Below, in pieces: positions 7,088 to 15,492 of a stretch of DNA of 27,998 nucleotides. The DNA is from Cloacimonetes bacterium UBA5835. GTDB taxonomy: Bacteria > Cloacimonadota > Cloacimonadia > Cloacimonadales > Cloacimonadaceae. How positions within the stretch are numbered: position 1 is the first letter of the stretch; every line of letters starts with the position of its first letter. Where the stretch lies: assembly GCA_002432865.1 (NCBI GenBank), contig DJGX01000051.1, positions 3,206 through 31,203 on the forward strand, read 5' to 3'. The notes beneath the pieces were generated by a model. It was given only the letters and a program-made list of their open reading frames with translations, ran no database searches and was not told where the DNA came from. Both the position numbers and the translations under genes were made by a program.

Positions 7088-7984
7088 TTAGGGCTTTTTG
7101 CCTACGCTGGATATATAGATTACAAATTCTTCAATTCCATCCAAACCTAAAGCTTCATTCATTGCTTCATCCAAAAAAGCGCCAATCATACAGGCCCCGG
7201 CATCTATGGCTTCAGCGGCAAGATGGATATTTTGGCCAATGTGGCCTGCATCAAGATAGAGATAACGATAGCCGCGTTGTCCATATCTCCATACAGTTCT
7301 ATAGGGAACAGCTGTTAAAATAAAGTTGACCGCTGCATTGGAAATCATTTCTTGAAACATACATCCTTCGTGAATTTTAGCGGCAATCTGTTCGGAATTA
7401 TCATACAAAATTAGGCAATGCTTGATGGGATGATAATAGTATAAACCGGGTTTGATGCCTTCCACTCGGCGAATGTCCAGAAAGGTCTCTATCGGATGAC
7501 GCGAACCTGCAGAAGGAACATTGCGAAAAGTGAGTTCCATCCTTTCGGTAGAGCGAAAATCGCGAGCCCAGGAAGAAGCCCAAAGCAAAAAAGATAGTTC
7601 TTCCTGTTTTAGTGCTTCCTGGCTATATTCTCTTCTGCTTCTGCGTTGCTCAATTGCTTTTGCTAAAGGCATATCGGGCATTGTTAGAGTGCCAATTGCA
7701 GGTAAAGATACAATTTCTCCAACTCTTGCTTTAACGGCATCAGGACGTTGAACGCCTAAGGTTTGATCGCTTTCGCGTTCATAGATATAACGAGTTAAGC
7801 GGACAAAATCTTGCCCAATATTTTCGGCAACAGGTCTTAAAGTCTCAATTTCTTTTAGTACATCCTGCAGATTTTTTTCAAAGAACTCATATTCTTCTTC
7901 GGTTATTTCAGCATTTTTCAAAATATCATCATGCGCATAGCCGCGAGTTTTATAATATAGATAGCCAAAGGTTTTCATATCCAT
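7088..7984 (-). CDS. SagB/ThcOx-type nitroreductase-fold oxidoreductase
   Basis: A flavin-dependent oxidoreductase of the nitroreductase superfamily, SagB-like branch (298 residues). The FMN-binding start of the domain is LAKAIEQRRSRREYSQEAL (about 104-122). Next come NVPSAGSRHPIETFLDIRRVEGIKPGLYYYHP and the C-terminal YLYLDAGHIGQNIHLAAEAIDAGACMIGAF. The first 90 or so residues are a helical, acidic extension. In toxin clusters SagB oxidises azolines made by a YcaO cyclodehydratase, but no YcaO, peptide precursor or transporter is present here. This stand-alone form more likely acts on an unknown small substrate. It follows the guanylyltransferase gene by 16 bases and has AAGGAG 10 bases upstream of the ATG. 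It is the last gene of the long minus-strand operon. Confidence 0.82.
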   Translation of the reverse strand: MDMKTFGYLYYKTRGYAHDDILKNAEITEEEYEFFEKNLQDVLKEIETLRPVAENIGQDFVRLTRYIYERESDQTLGVQRPDAVKARVGEIVSLPAIGTLTMPDMPLAKAIEQRRSRREYSQEALKQEELSFLLWASSWARDFRSTERMELTFRNVPSAGSRHPIETFLDIRRVEGIKPGLYYYHPIKHCLILYDNSEQIAAKIHEGCMFQEMISNAAVNFILTAVPYRTVWRYGQRGYRYLYLDAGHIGQNIHLAAEAIDAGACMIGAFLDEAMNEALGLDGIEEFVIYISSVGKKP

Positions 7985-8000
7985 AGTTTTCTCTCCTTGT

Positions 8001-9056
8001 TTATAGTAGGTCTTCTCTGTTTACCTGTTGCAAATGTTCCACAATTTTTTTCACTTCCTCTGCTTTTTCCTTGTTACAAAGCAGAATGGCATCCGCTGTT
8101 TCAATCAGGCAGAGGTCGTTAACTCCTATTATAGCGGTAAATTTATTGGTATCTATATAGTTATTGGTGGCAGAAATTGCTTTTCCTTCAGCGGAAAAAT
8201 AGTTGCCATCCTCATCTTTATTAACCAAATCGGAAAGTGCTTTCCAGCTACCAACATCGCTCCAATCGTAAGAAACAGGGACAACTCCTCTAAAATCTGC
8301 CTTTTCCATAATGCCAATATCAATAGGGATTCGGGGCATTTTAGCATACAAAGAAGAAATATCTGTTTGTAAACCATTTTCCTGCCATTTGTTAGCTATT
8401 GCCTTAGTAATGTTATCAACCTCGGGAAGGAAGTTAGTAAAAGCGGTTGATATACTTTTTAAAGACCAGCAAAACATTCCACTGTTCCAATAATAACTTC
8501 CTTTTGCCAGAAATTGTTCCGCGGTTGCTTTATCTGGTTTTTCTTTAAAATTAAGCACTTTTCTTACTTCAGGGGCAATTTCTTCTCCGGCTTCAATATA
8601 GCCATAACCTGTGGCGGGATAAGTTGGTAAAATTCCAAAAGTAACCAGATAACCTTTTTTTGCCTGTTCTTCTGCAGGTAAAAGCGATTGTAAAAAATTT
8701 TCCTTATCTGTAATGATATGATCTGCAGGTAAAACAAACATCAGCTCTTGCTCGGGATAAAAATTTTTAAGATACATAACACTTAATGCAATACAGGGAG
8801 CTGTATTCATCCCAAAAGGCTCAATGATAATATTTTGCTCGGGTAATTCTGGTAACTGCTCCTTAATTAGTTCAACCTGATTTTGAGCGGTTACGATATA
8901 AATATCTGTAAAAGAGAATTGGGGTAAAAGACGCTCAACGGTCATCTGCAAAAGTGACAGCTCTCCGCTAACTTTTAGAAATTGTTTAGGGAAGTTCTTT
9001 CGGCTTTTAGGCCAAAAACGAGTGCCGACTCCTCCTGCCATAATTAGGGCAATCAT
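8001..9056 (-). CDS. manC: Mannose-1-phosphate guanylyltransferase
   Basis: Makes GDP-mannose from mannose-1-phosphate and GTP, a precursor for surface polysaccharide or LPS. The 351-residue protein has the pyrophosphorylase signature at the N-terminus (ALIMAGGVGTRFWP, then SRKNFPKQF), VLPADHIITD for metal binding, FKEKPDKATAEQFL, and YYWNSGMFCW. It ends with the GMP-type region (PIDIGIMEKADFRGVVPVSYDWSDVGSW). There is no C-terminal isomerase (cupin) domain, so it is the short monofunctional form. The ATG overlaps the stop of the LolA-like gene (ATGA), indicating translational coupling in the operon. Confidence 0.9.
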   Translation of the reverse strand: MIALIMAGGVGTRFWPKSRKNFPKQFLKVSGELSLLQMTVERLLPQFSFTDIYIVTAQNQVELIKEQLPELPEQNIIIEPFGMNTAPCIALSVMYLKNFYPEQELMFVLPADHIITDKENFLQSLLPAEEQAKKGYLVTFGILPTYPATGYGYIEAGEEIAPEVRKVLNFKEKPDKATAEQFLAKGSYYWNSGMFCWSLKSISTAFTNFLPEVDNITKAIANKWQENGLQTDISSLYAKMPRIPIDIGIMEKADFRGVVPVSYDWSDVGSWKALSDLVNKDEDGNYFSAEGKAISATNNYIDTNKFTAIIGVNDLCLIETADAILLCNKEKAEEVKKIVEHLQQVNREDLL

Positions 9057-9673
9057 TGTTCAACAACCTGCACATCTTTAGGATAAGTGAATTGCCAGAT
9101 GGAGGCGGGAATTTTGGTGTTGGTTTTTATATTGGAAAAATTATAGGTTACTTTGTCGTTATTTTTGTTCGTCCAGCTTAGGGATTGAATAATGCCAGTT
9201 TTGGTATCTACTACTGCTGATATAGAAACAATGATGGGATCACTATAGGGCTTAAGAGTTACATTTGCCAAATCACCTTTGCTTGATTGAACATTAACTG
9301 AGGATTTTTTCCAATATAACTGCAAAATTTCCACCGGATTCATTTTCCCGAATTCCGGACGCATCTTGCTGCGAAAAACAGTTTTACTTTCGGAATCATA
9401 AAGTTCTACAATTCCCCCGGAAATCATTAACCGTTGAAAACTGGGTTTCGTGAACCGCATAACCATTCGCCCTTTAGTAAAATAGATATTTCCCTGATAA
9501 GTAATGCTTTTGTTAAGCTGAGCAAAATAGTTCTCCTGTTTTAAATTTGCCTGAAAGCTACTGAAGCTGCTATAGGTATTGGCAATTTTCTGATGCAATG
9601 CTTCACTGGTTATACCCAAAAGAGAAATGCAGCTTAAAAAAAGGATAAGCGGCGTAATTTTAGCGATTTTCAT
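9053..9673 (-). CDS. lolA: LolA-like periplasmic outer-membrane lipoprotein carrier
   Basis: A 206-residue secreted protein with an N-terminal signal peptide (KIAKITPLILFLSCISLLG, cleavage about residue 24). The LolA fold pattern is visible: repeated amphipathic strands with FSSFQANLKQEN, the ITYQGNIYFTKGRMVMRFTKP stretch typical of the family, YDSESKTVFRS, and a late WQFTYPKDVQVVEQ. It would carry lipoproteins across the periplasm; LolCDE and LolB are not in the window. It begins inside the last codons of ftsK (14-base overlap), with GGAG six bases before the ATG. It ends in a 4-base overlap with manC. Confidence 0.85.
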   Translation of the reverse strand: MKIAKITPLILFLSCISLLGITSEALHQKIANTYSSFSSFQANLKQENYFAQLNKSITYQGNIYFTKGRMVMRFTKPSFQRLMISGGIVELYDSESKTVFRSKMRPEFGKMNPVEILQLYWKKSSVNVQSSKGDLANVTLKPYSDPIIVSISAVVDTKTGIIQSLSWTNKNNDKVTYNFSNIKTNTKIPASIWQFTYPKDVQVVEQ

Positions 9674-11906
9674 CTATCACTCCTATGCGAATTAAATCTT
9701 CACGCGTAGCTAATACATCGCGTGATTTACTCCCTAAATGAGGGCCAACAATTCTGGCTCTTTCCAAAAGATCAATCAAACGTCCTGCTCTGGCATAGCC
9801 AATTTTAAAATGCCTTTGTAACATAGAAACAGAAGCAGTTCCTGAAGAAACAACTACTCTTGCTGCTTCGGGAAATAATTCATCGTCATAATCAAAAAAG
9901 CCAAGGCTTTCTTTATCCTCTACAACAATAGAAAAATCCTGTGTAGGTTTGGGCTGAGTAGCTAAAAAGCTGCAGACTCTTGCAATTTCTGCATCAGATA
10001 CAAAAGCACCATGAATTCTTTCTGGTAATGCTTTGCCTGGAGGTAAAAACAACATATCCCCGTTTCCTAAAAGTCGCTCTGCGCCTATCATATCTAAAAT
10101 CACGCGGGAATCTACTCTGGACGAAACTTGGAAGGCAATTCGTGCGGGAAAATTAGCTTTGATTATACCCGTGATAACTTTGATGGAAGGACGCTGCGTG
10201 GCTAAAATAAGATGCATCCCTACCGCTCTGGACATTTGAGCTAAACGCGTGATAGGTAATTCTATATCCTTTCCACTGGTCATTATTAAATCGGCAAATT
10301 CATCTACAATGATAACTATGTAGGGAAGAGGTTCCAAATCTTCATCTTCTTCGCATTTTTCGTTATAACCAATAATATCACGAACTCGGGCATCTTGCAA
10401 AATTTCATAACGACGCTCCATTTCGCGAACTGCCCAAATAAAAGTTTCTAAAGCAGTATCGGCATCGGTTACTACTTGTCCAATTAAATGAGGAAGTTCA
10501 TTATAAGCAGCCAGTTCAACTCGTTTTGGGTCAATTAAAATAAGGCGCAGGTCATCAGGTTTGGTACGCATAATTAAACTCATAATAATGGTGTTTATAC
10601 ATACACTTTTTCCACTTCCCGTAGCTCCTGCGATGAGTAAATGAGGCATTTTGGCTAGGTCTGCAACAATTGGTTTTCCGGCAATATCTTTTCCCAAACC
10701 GAAAGCTAATTTGGAACTTGTCTGTTTCATCTGTTCCGAAAGCAGGAGATCTTTTAAATAGATCATATCTCTTGCCAGATTGGGTATTTCAATTCCAATT
10801 AATCCGCGTCCTGGAATAGGTGCTTGAACTCTAATCGATTTAGCCTTGATAGCGAGTGCCAAATCATCTGCCAGAGAAGTAAAACGGCTAACTTTAATGC
10901 CCTTTGCGGGCTCCAATTCATATTGAGTAATAATAGGGCCGATATTAACATTTTTCACTTCTGCTTCAATACCAAATTCAGCCAGCTTACTCTTTAAAAT
11001 CTGGCTGGTAGTAATGATCTGGTTTTCAATTTCTTTATGTTCCCTATCGGATAGCTTTATTGGGCTTTCCAAAAATTCATCAATTGCGGGAAGCTGATAT
11101 TCTTTATCTGTTCCCTCAGAAAACACTCGCTTGGTTTTATTTTCTTTTTGGGGTTTAGGAAATTCCTTAGGTGTTGAATCTATGGAAGGGTTTAATATAG
11201 TATGATTTTGGATATTGGGAATTGTTTCTTCAGCGACCGTTTGTTCAGGATTAATATTATTGGCGGTAATTGTTGGCTTGGGAGCTTTTATTTTGGTTTC
11301 TTTTTTTTGTTGCAGATTTTCTGCGGCTGCAGATATCCAGGCTTTCAACCGTTCATATTCAATTAACATAATCACCGTTAAAATCATTGCACCAATTAAA
11401 ATAATCCGGGCTCCCACTCCAGAAAAAACAGCTGCCAGTATCCGATAAACAAACAAAGGAATAATACTGTGAATATATTCTTGCTGCCCAGAAACAAGCA
11501 GCACCTGCAGTAAGAACATTACTAAAATTAGCAAATAGGCTTTCTGCCTGCCTTTTTCAGCTTCCGGAGCTAGAAAATATTGAAATGAAATGAGAGCAAT
11601 AAGGATAAATCCGATTAATGAAAACCAGAAACCTAAAAGATAGATAAACACATACCCGAAAACTATTCCGAAAATACCAACAGGATTATTAGTAGTGGAA
11701 TTGCCTGCTTGAAACCAGGAAAAAATACTGCCAGCGGCTTTTAAACTTTCTAAATCGTTTTTAATAGAATTATAGCCCATATTAAGTGCAATAATAACTA
11801 ATATAGATAGCAAACAAATAATACCGCTAATAGTTCTTTTCTTAGCAGTGCTCATTTTTTGGGATGCCTTATGGCTCTTTGTTTTGTGTTTCGGATTATT
11901 TGCCAA
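9660..11906 (-). CDS. ftsK: DNA translocase FtsK/SpoIIIE
   Basis: A septum-associated motor that pumps chromosomal DNA during division (748 residues). The N-terminus is basic, followed by about four to five transmembrane helices (to about residue 185), then a linker of roughly 100 residues. The alpha/beta motor has Walker A GATGSGKS near 425 and Walker B as LRLILIDPKRVEL and YIVIIVDEFADLIM, plus LILATQRPS. The C-terminal winged-helix gamma domain follows (ASVSMLQRHFKIGYARAGRLIDLLERARIVGP), which reads polarity sequences such as KOPS. The linker is short compared with enterobacterial FtsK. The start is a TTG at 11906 with AAGGAG nine bases upstream; no nearby ATG fits. YchF-like lies 21 bases upstream and lolA overlaps downstream. 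Confidence 0.95.
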   Translation of the reverse strand: MANNPKHKTKSHKASQKMSTAKKRTISGIICLLSILVIIALNMGYNSIKNDLESLKAAGSIFSWFQAGNSTTNNPVGIFGIVFGYVFIYLLGFWFSLIGFILIALISFQYFLAPEAEKGRQKAYLLILVMFLLQVLLVSGQQEYIHSIIPLFVYRILAAVFSGVGARIILIGAMILTVIMLIEYERLKAWISAAAENLQQKKETKIKAPKPTITANNINPEQTVAEETIPNIQNHTILNPSIDSTPKEFPKPQKENKTKRVFSEGTDKEYQLPAIDEFLESPIKLSDREHKEIENQIITTSQILKSKLAEFGIEAEVKNVNIGPIITQYELEPAKGIKVSRFTSLADDLALAIKAKSIRVQAPIPGRGLIGIEIPNLARDMIYLKDLLLSEQMKQTSSKLAFGLGKDIAGKPIVADLAKMPHLLIAGATGSGKSVCINTIIMSLIMRTKPDDLRLILIDPKRVELAAYNELPHLIGQVVTDADTALETFIWAVREMERRYEILQDARVRDIIGYNEKCEEDEDLEPLPYIVIIVDEFADLIMTSGKDIELPITRLAQMSRAVGMHLILATQRPSIKVITGIIKANFPARIAFQVSSRVDSRVILDMIGAERLLGNGDMLFLPPGKALPERIHGAFVSDAEIARVCSFLATQPKPTQDFSIVVEDKESLGFFDYDDELFPEAARVVVSSGTASVSMLQRHFKIGYARAGRLIDLLERARIVGPHLGSKSRDVLATREDLIRIGVIDENR

Positions 11907-11927
11907 TGCGTTATACTCCTTATTCTA

Positions 11928-13004
11928 CTATACGCTAAATCTGATAGAGAGAATATCTCCATCCTTAACAATATAATCCTTTCCCTCCAATCGGAAAAGA
12001 CCTTTTTCTTTAAGTGCCTTTTCGCTGCCCAGATTTATTATGTCTTCATACTGAAAACATTCTGCCCGAATAAAACCCCGGGCTAAATCACTATGAATTT
12101 TTCCGGCTGCAGTTACAGCATTGGAACCTTTTTCAATTGTCCAGGCACGAACTTCATCAGGACCAACAGTAAAAAAACTGATATATCCCATCAGCTCATA
12201 TGTCCAATGTGTTAAACGGTCTCTAATGGAATCACTGATTCCCATATCTTCCATAAACATTTGTGCTTCTTCATTATCCAGTTTGCTTAATTCTTCTTCA
12301 AACTTTCCGGCAATCGAATGTGCAGGGAAACCCTTTTCTCTAAAGGTGTTTAATGTATCATCCCAAGCAGTTAAGTTATCTTCATTACAGTTAATTAGAA
12401 TCATCATAGGCTTGAAACAAAGAAATTGAAAACCGCGAATTGCTTTTTCCTCTTCGGAAGAAAGTTCAAGATTAGTAAGTGGCAAATTATTCTGCAGACA
12501 ATCCACAATTTTTCTTAAGGCTTTTTCTTCAATTTGAATGGCTGGAGTCTTAACTCCTCTTTTATAACCAAGCTCGATTTTTTCCAGACGCTTTTCTGCC
12601 ATAATCAAATCGGCAAGTAACATCTCATCCTGAAAGTGTTGAAATTGCGTTTCCGGAGAGCCAAGTGGATAAAGACCTTCCAATTCTTCATCAATAAAGC
12701 CACGCAAAACTAATATAAACGCTTCGGCTGTTTTTAGGTCGGAAAGTAATGCTGTATCAGAGGTTTCACTCTCCTTGTAAAAAATCCCGGGATAATCGTG
12801 ATATTCAATTGTGGCGTAGATAGTTTTTTTAGGTTGATAGAGCTGGGAGAGCTTATCAATTCTTTCATCAGCAACTTGCACAACTCCAATATTTGCTTCT
12901 AAAGAGGCAGGTGCATATTTATCGGTGTTATGTTCGCTTCTTGTTAACGCATTGAAAATAGTTGTTTTACCGGTTTTAGGTAAACCAATTATTGCTGCTT
13001 TCAT
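11928..13004 (-). CDS. ychF: YchF/OLA1-type P-loop NTPase (divergent)
   Basis: A 358-residue Obg-related NTPase associated with ribosomes. Visible are the P-loop GLPKTGKTT (7-15), IGVVQVADERIDKLSQLYQPKKTIYA, the NxxE-type base-recognition motif in LINCNED, and the C-terminal TGS-like DUF933 domain (FTVGPDEVRAWTIEKG, then AAGKIHSDLARGFIRAECF), ending DGDILSIRFSV. The switch-II region is unusual. YchF normally reads AGLVxGASxGEGLGN, whereas this protein has YPGIFYKESETSDTALLSDL, so the glycine-rich element is gone. NxxE in place of NKxD predicts ATP preference as in YchF. The start codon overlaps the stop of the pseudouridine synthase (ATGA). Confidence 0.85.
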   Translation of the reverse strand: MKAAIIGLPKTGKTTIFNALTRSEHNTDKYAPASLEANIGVVQVADERIDKLSQLYQPKKTIYATIEYHDYPGIFYKESETSDTALLSDLKTAEAFILVLRGFIDEELEGLYPLGSPETQFQHFQDEMLLADLIMAEKRLEKIELGYKRGVKTPAIQIEEKALRKIVDCLQNNLPLTNLELSSEEEKAIRGFQFLCFKPMMILINCNEDNLTAWDDTLNTFREKGFPAHSIAGKFEEELSKLDNEEAQMFMEDMGISDSIRDRLTHWTYELMGYISFFTVGPDEVRAWTIEKGSNAVTAAGKIHSDLARGFIRAECFQYEDIINLGSEKALKEKGLFRLEGKDYIVKDGDILSIRFSV

Positions 13005-13792
13005 CTATTTTTCCCCTTCTTTATATATAAAAGTGATTGAATTTCTGCAGAATCTAAAAATCGCCAACTACCAACAGGAAGTTTTTTAAGTTTTATGGGA
13101 CCAAACTGTAAGCGCTTTAAATAAGTAACTTGGGCATCAACTGCTTCAATCATTTGGCGAATCTGTCTTTTTCTGCCTTCACTGATTATTATTTTTAAGC
13201 TCATCCCTTCGATATTTTGCGCTTTAACAAAAACCCCCGCTGGCAATGTTTTTCCGCCTTCAATTTCAACGCCATTTCTTAAGATGTTCAGTTCTCTATT
13301 AGTTAGCGAGCGGTTAATATCGACACGATAAACCTTTTCCACTTTGTTTTTGGGGTGGGTAAGCATATTAATTAAAATAGTATCATTAGTAAAAAGCAAA
13401 AGCCCCTCACTATCCTTATCCAGGCGTCCCGCATAAGAAAGTTCTTTAGCTTGTTGAGGTAAAAGAGAATAGACAGTCTTTCTGCCCAATTCGTCACTTC
13501 TGGTAACAACATAGCCACGCGGTTTATTCAGAATCAAATAAACCTTTTTAAGTTCAGGTTGAACAATTTTACCATCCAAGGTAACAGTATCTTTTCCGGA
13601 AAAAATCTGTGTGCTAAGGTCTTTAACTATAACTCCATTTACAGAAATTCTACCGGAAGTGATGAATTCTTCAACTTTTCTGCGACTGCCTAATCCGCAA
13701 TCTGCTAAATAGCGATTCAGGCGAATGGTTTTACCAGCCCTCGATACTGTTTTGGAGGACGGTTCTGTAGAGTTTGGCGATGAGCTCTTCAA
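13001..13792 (-). CDS. rluB: 23S/16S rRNA pseudouridine synthase (RsuA/RluB family)
   Basis: Isomerises a uridine in rRNA. An N-terminal S4 RNA-binding domain is clear (IRLNRYLADCGLGSRRKVEEFI). The catalytic domain follows, with YLILNKPRGYVVT and the active-site aspartate in GRLDKDSEGLLLFTND, then KVYRVDINRSLTNREL and the late EGRKRQIRQMIEAV. Which rRNA site it modifies cannot be told, so the symbol is by subfamily only. The start is uncertain because the frame is open far into the upstream lptE-like gene. An ATG at 13843 would overlap by 113 bases. A TTG at 13792, with AGAGGA at the right distance, gives a 263-residue protein overlapping by 62 bases and is preferred. Confidence 0.87.
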   Translation of the reverse strand: MKSSSPNSTEPSSKTVSRAGKTIRLNRYLADCGLGSRRKVEEFITSGRISVNGVIVKDLSTQIFSGKDTVTLDGKIVQPELKKVYLILNKPRGYVVTRSDELGRKTVYSLLPQQAKELSYAGRLDKDSEGLLLFTNDTILINMLTHPKNKVEKVYRVDINRSLTNRELNILRNGVEIEGGKTLPAGVFVKAQNIEGMSLKIIISEGRKRQIRQMIEAVDAQVTYLKRLQFGPIKLKKLPVGSWRFLDSAEIQSLLYIKKGKNR

Positions 13793-14231
13793 CGGCTTCC
13801 TCTTTGGTTTTAAATTTGGCAGTACCACCTTCAGCAACAGCATAAAGTTCTGTTACCGTTAAGGCGTTATTTTCATAAAGAACCGTGTTATTAATTAAAT
13901 CAGTAAAAGTAACTGAAACAACCATTGTTAACTGATAATCTTGAATCTGGTTGGCTGTATCGTAACTATAAACGCTTTCCGAAAAACTTAAGATAGCGCC
14001 TTCCAAAGTGCAATCTGGATCTTCAGTAACAATTTTTAAACGGCCATCATTACGAATTTCACGGTTCAAATAATTGAGCAGTTTATCCCCCAATCCGTAT
14101 TCGCTGGTTCGATTCTCAAAAGCCAGAATCCTAATTTTTCGCAAATGCGGATAAGCATTCGAATAAACCGAATAAAAACAACTGCTTAAGATTAACAAAA
14201 GCAGAACAGGATAAATAAATTTCTTGACCAT
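13731..14231 (-). CDS. lptE: LptE-like LPS-assembly lipoprotein
   Basis: A 166-residue lipoprotein with a signal peptide and lipobox LSSC (lipidated Cys18). The pattern is that of the LptE family: NAYPHLRKIRILAFENRTSEYGLGDKLLNYLNREI, LKIVTEDPDCTLEGAILSFSESVYSYD, and YQLTMVVSVTFTD. It ends with a helix EEAVEELIAKLYRTVL. LptE plugs the LptD barrel that inserts LPS in the outer membrane; LptD is not in the window. It is the first gene of the minus-strand operon. Its last 62 bases double as the start of the pseudouridine synthase gene in another frame. Confidence 0.75.
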   Translation of the reverse strand: MVKKFIYPVLLLLILSSCFYSVYSNAYPHLRKIRILAFENRTSEYGLGDKLLNYLNREIRNDGRLKIVTEDPDCTLEGAILSFSESVYSYDTANQIQDYQLTMVVSVTFTDLINNTVLYENNALTVTELYAVAEGGTAKFKTKEEAVEELIAKLYRTVLQNSIEGW

Positions 14232-14326
14232 TATTCCATCTCCAGAAAATGCTTATATTATTGTCAAGATAAACCTTGCTTGAACAGATATAAAATATAT
14301 ATAAAACCTAAAAAAGGGAGGTATTT
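14232..14326. promoter_or_regulatory. Divergent promoter region between lptE-like and EIIA genes
   Basis: 95 AT-rich bases separate the divergent starts, so both promoters must lie here or overlap the genes. On the plus strand TTGCTT (14276-14281) and TATATA (14298-14303) are 16 bases apart, and AAGGGAGG precedes the ATG at 14327. On the minus strand a TTCAAG / ATAATA pair with 17-base spacing is possible. Boxes are imperfect. Confidence 0.35.
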
Positions 14327-15001
14327 ATGGCCAAGAAATTTATATCTAAAGCTGAAGCTGCCAAGAAGTTAAAGGTCTCGGAACGAGTCATTCAAGAAAT
14401 GATCGCAACGAATGTTTTCGAAAGTAAACTCGTAGGAAAAAACATTAAAATTGATGAGGATTCCTTAAACGAGTGGTTGGAAAATCTAAATGAAATAGAC
14501 GAAAAAATGCTTGCCCTAAAAAGGGTTATTTGCCATTTCGAAGAGTATATGCGTCCAGAAAATATTTTCCTGGATTTTACAGCCGAAAATAAATACGATG
14601 CTATCCGAATCCTTAGCGAAAAAGCAAAAGACCTAAAACTGGTTAGAGATGCTCGCTGGCTTTACGAAGTTGTAGTTGCCCGCGAAGAATTGGTCTCCAC
14701 AGCTATTGGTAATGGAGTTGCTCTTCTGCATCCTCGTCACTTACATCCTTCCAAAATTAAAACCCCCAGCATTTTGTTTGGGCGCTCTTCGGAACCCGTA
14801 GATTTTGACGCTCCGGATAATAAACCTGTGAATATCTTCTTTATGCTCTTATTGCATAACGATAAACAACATCTTTTTTCGCTTTCCTATATTTCTCGTT
14901 TAGTTATGGATCAAGATGTTTTAAAAAGGTTAACAGAAGCCGCTGATGCTACAGAAATACATCAGTTGCTAACAGTTATTCCAGAGCAGACAAATAAATG
15001 A
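14327..15001 (+). CDS. HTH (excisionase/MerR-like) plus PTS EIIA-type 2 domain protein
   Basis: A 224-residue fusion. Residues 1-55 form an excisionase-like winged-helix DNA-binding domain (SKAEAAKKLKVSERVIQEMI, then VGKNIKIDEDSLNEWLENL). Residues 75-220 are an EIIA domain of the fructose/Ntr type: PENIFLDFTAENKYDAIRILSEKA, REELVSTAIGNGVALLHPR with the phosphorylatable histidine, PVDFDAPDNKPVNIFFMLLL, and HLFSLSYISRLV. No EIIB, EIIC or HPr gene is nearby, so it is more likely a regulator than part of a sugar transporter, sensing phosphorylation as PtsN does. It overlaps purE by 4 bases (ATGA). Confidence 0.8.
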   Translation: MAKKFISKAEAAKKLKVSERVIQEMIATNVFESKLVGKNIKIDEDSLNEWLENLNEIDEKMLALKRVICHFEEYMRPENIFLDFTAENKYDAIRILSEKAKDLKLVRDARWLYEVVVAREELVSTAIGNGVALLHPRHLHPSKIKTPSILFGRSSEPVDFDAPDNKPVNIFFMLLLHNDKQHLFSLSYISRLVMDQDVLKRLTEAADATEIHQLLTVIPEQTNK

Positions 15002-15450
15002 AACCCATAATCCGTATTATCTTAGGCAGTAAAAGTGATTTGGATAAAATCGCTGAGGCCAAAGATGTTCTGGAACAATTTAAAGTTCCTTATGACTTAT
15101 TTATCTCTTCTGCACACAGAAATCCGGATAAAACTATTGCCCTGGCCCAAAATGCCAAAAGCGAAGGAATTGAAGTTATAATTGCTGGAGCTGGTTTGGC
15201 TGCTCATTTACCTGGAATTATTGCAGCAAATACAACTCTACCAGTTATCGGAATCCCTTTTGCCGCAGGAGCATTAAATGGATTGGATTCTCTGTTTTCC
15301 ATTGTTCAAATGCCTCCAGGAGTGCCAGTGGCCAGTATGGCAATAAATGGAGCCAAAAATGCAGCTCTGTTTGCTATTCAAATTTTGGCTCTGAAAGACA
15401 AAGAACTGGAAGCAAAATTTGCTACCTACAAAAAAGATCTAAGTGCTTGA
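14998..15450 (+). CDS. purE: N5-carboxyaminoimidazole ribonucleotide mutase (PurE)
   Basis: Purine biosynthesis: rearranges N5-CAIR to CAIR (class I), or carboxylates AIR (class II). The 150-residue protein shows the family landmarks GSKSDLDKIAEA (10-21), the SAHRNPDKT loop with the catalytic histidine (38-46), and AGAGLAAHLPGIIAANTTLPVIGIP (60-84). PGVPVASMAINGAKNAALFAIQILA follows. Length is normal for a stand-alone PurE. No PurK is in the window, so class I and class II cannot be separated by context. Translation is coupled to the EIIA gene by an ATGA overlap. Just after it, TGAGGG and CCCTCA (15448-15473) could pair but lack a T tract. Confidence 0.93.
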   Translation: MKPIIRIILGSKSDLDKIAEAKDVLEQFKVPYDLFISSAHRNPDKTIALAQNAKSEGIEVIIAGAGLAAHLPGIIAANTTLPVIGIPFAAGALNGLDSLFSIVQMPPGVPVASMAINGAKNAALFAIQILALKDKELEAKFATYKKDLSA

Positions 15451-15492
15451 GGGACTGGATGTTTAAACCCTCAGAGAAAAAAAGGAGTTACG

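Noticed and set aside
14100..14125. tRNA-like GGTTCGATTCTC motif
   Set aside because: It is inside the lptE-like coding sequence and no cloverleaf arms can be formed around it. No tRNA or rRNA gene was found in the window.
15448..15473. Terminator after purE
   Set aside because: Only a 6-bp stem with a 14-base loop, followed by A rather than T on the coding strand, and gpmA starts 20 bases later.
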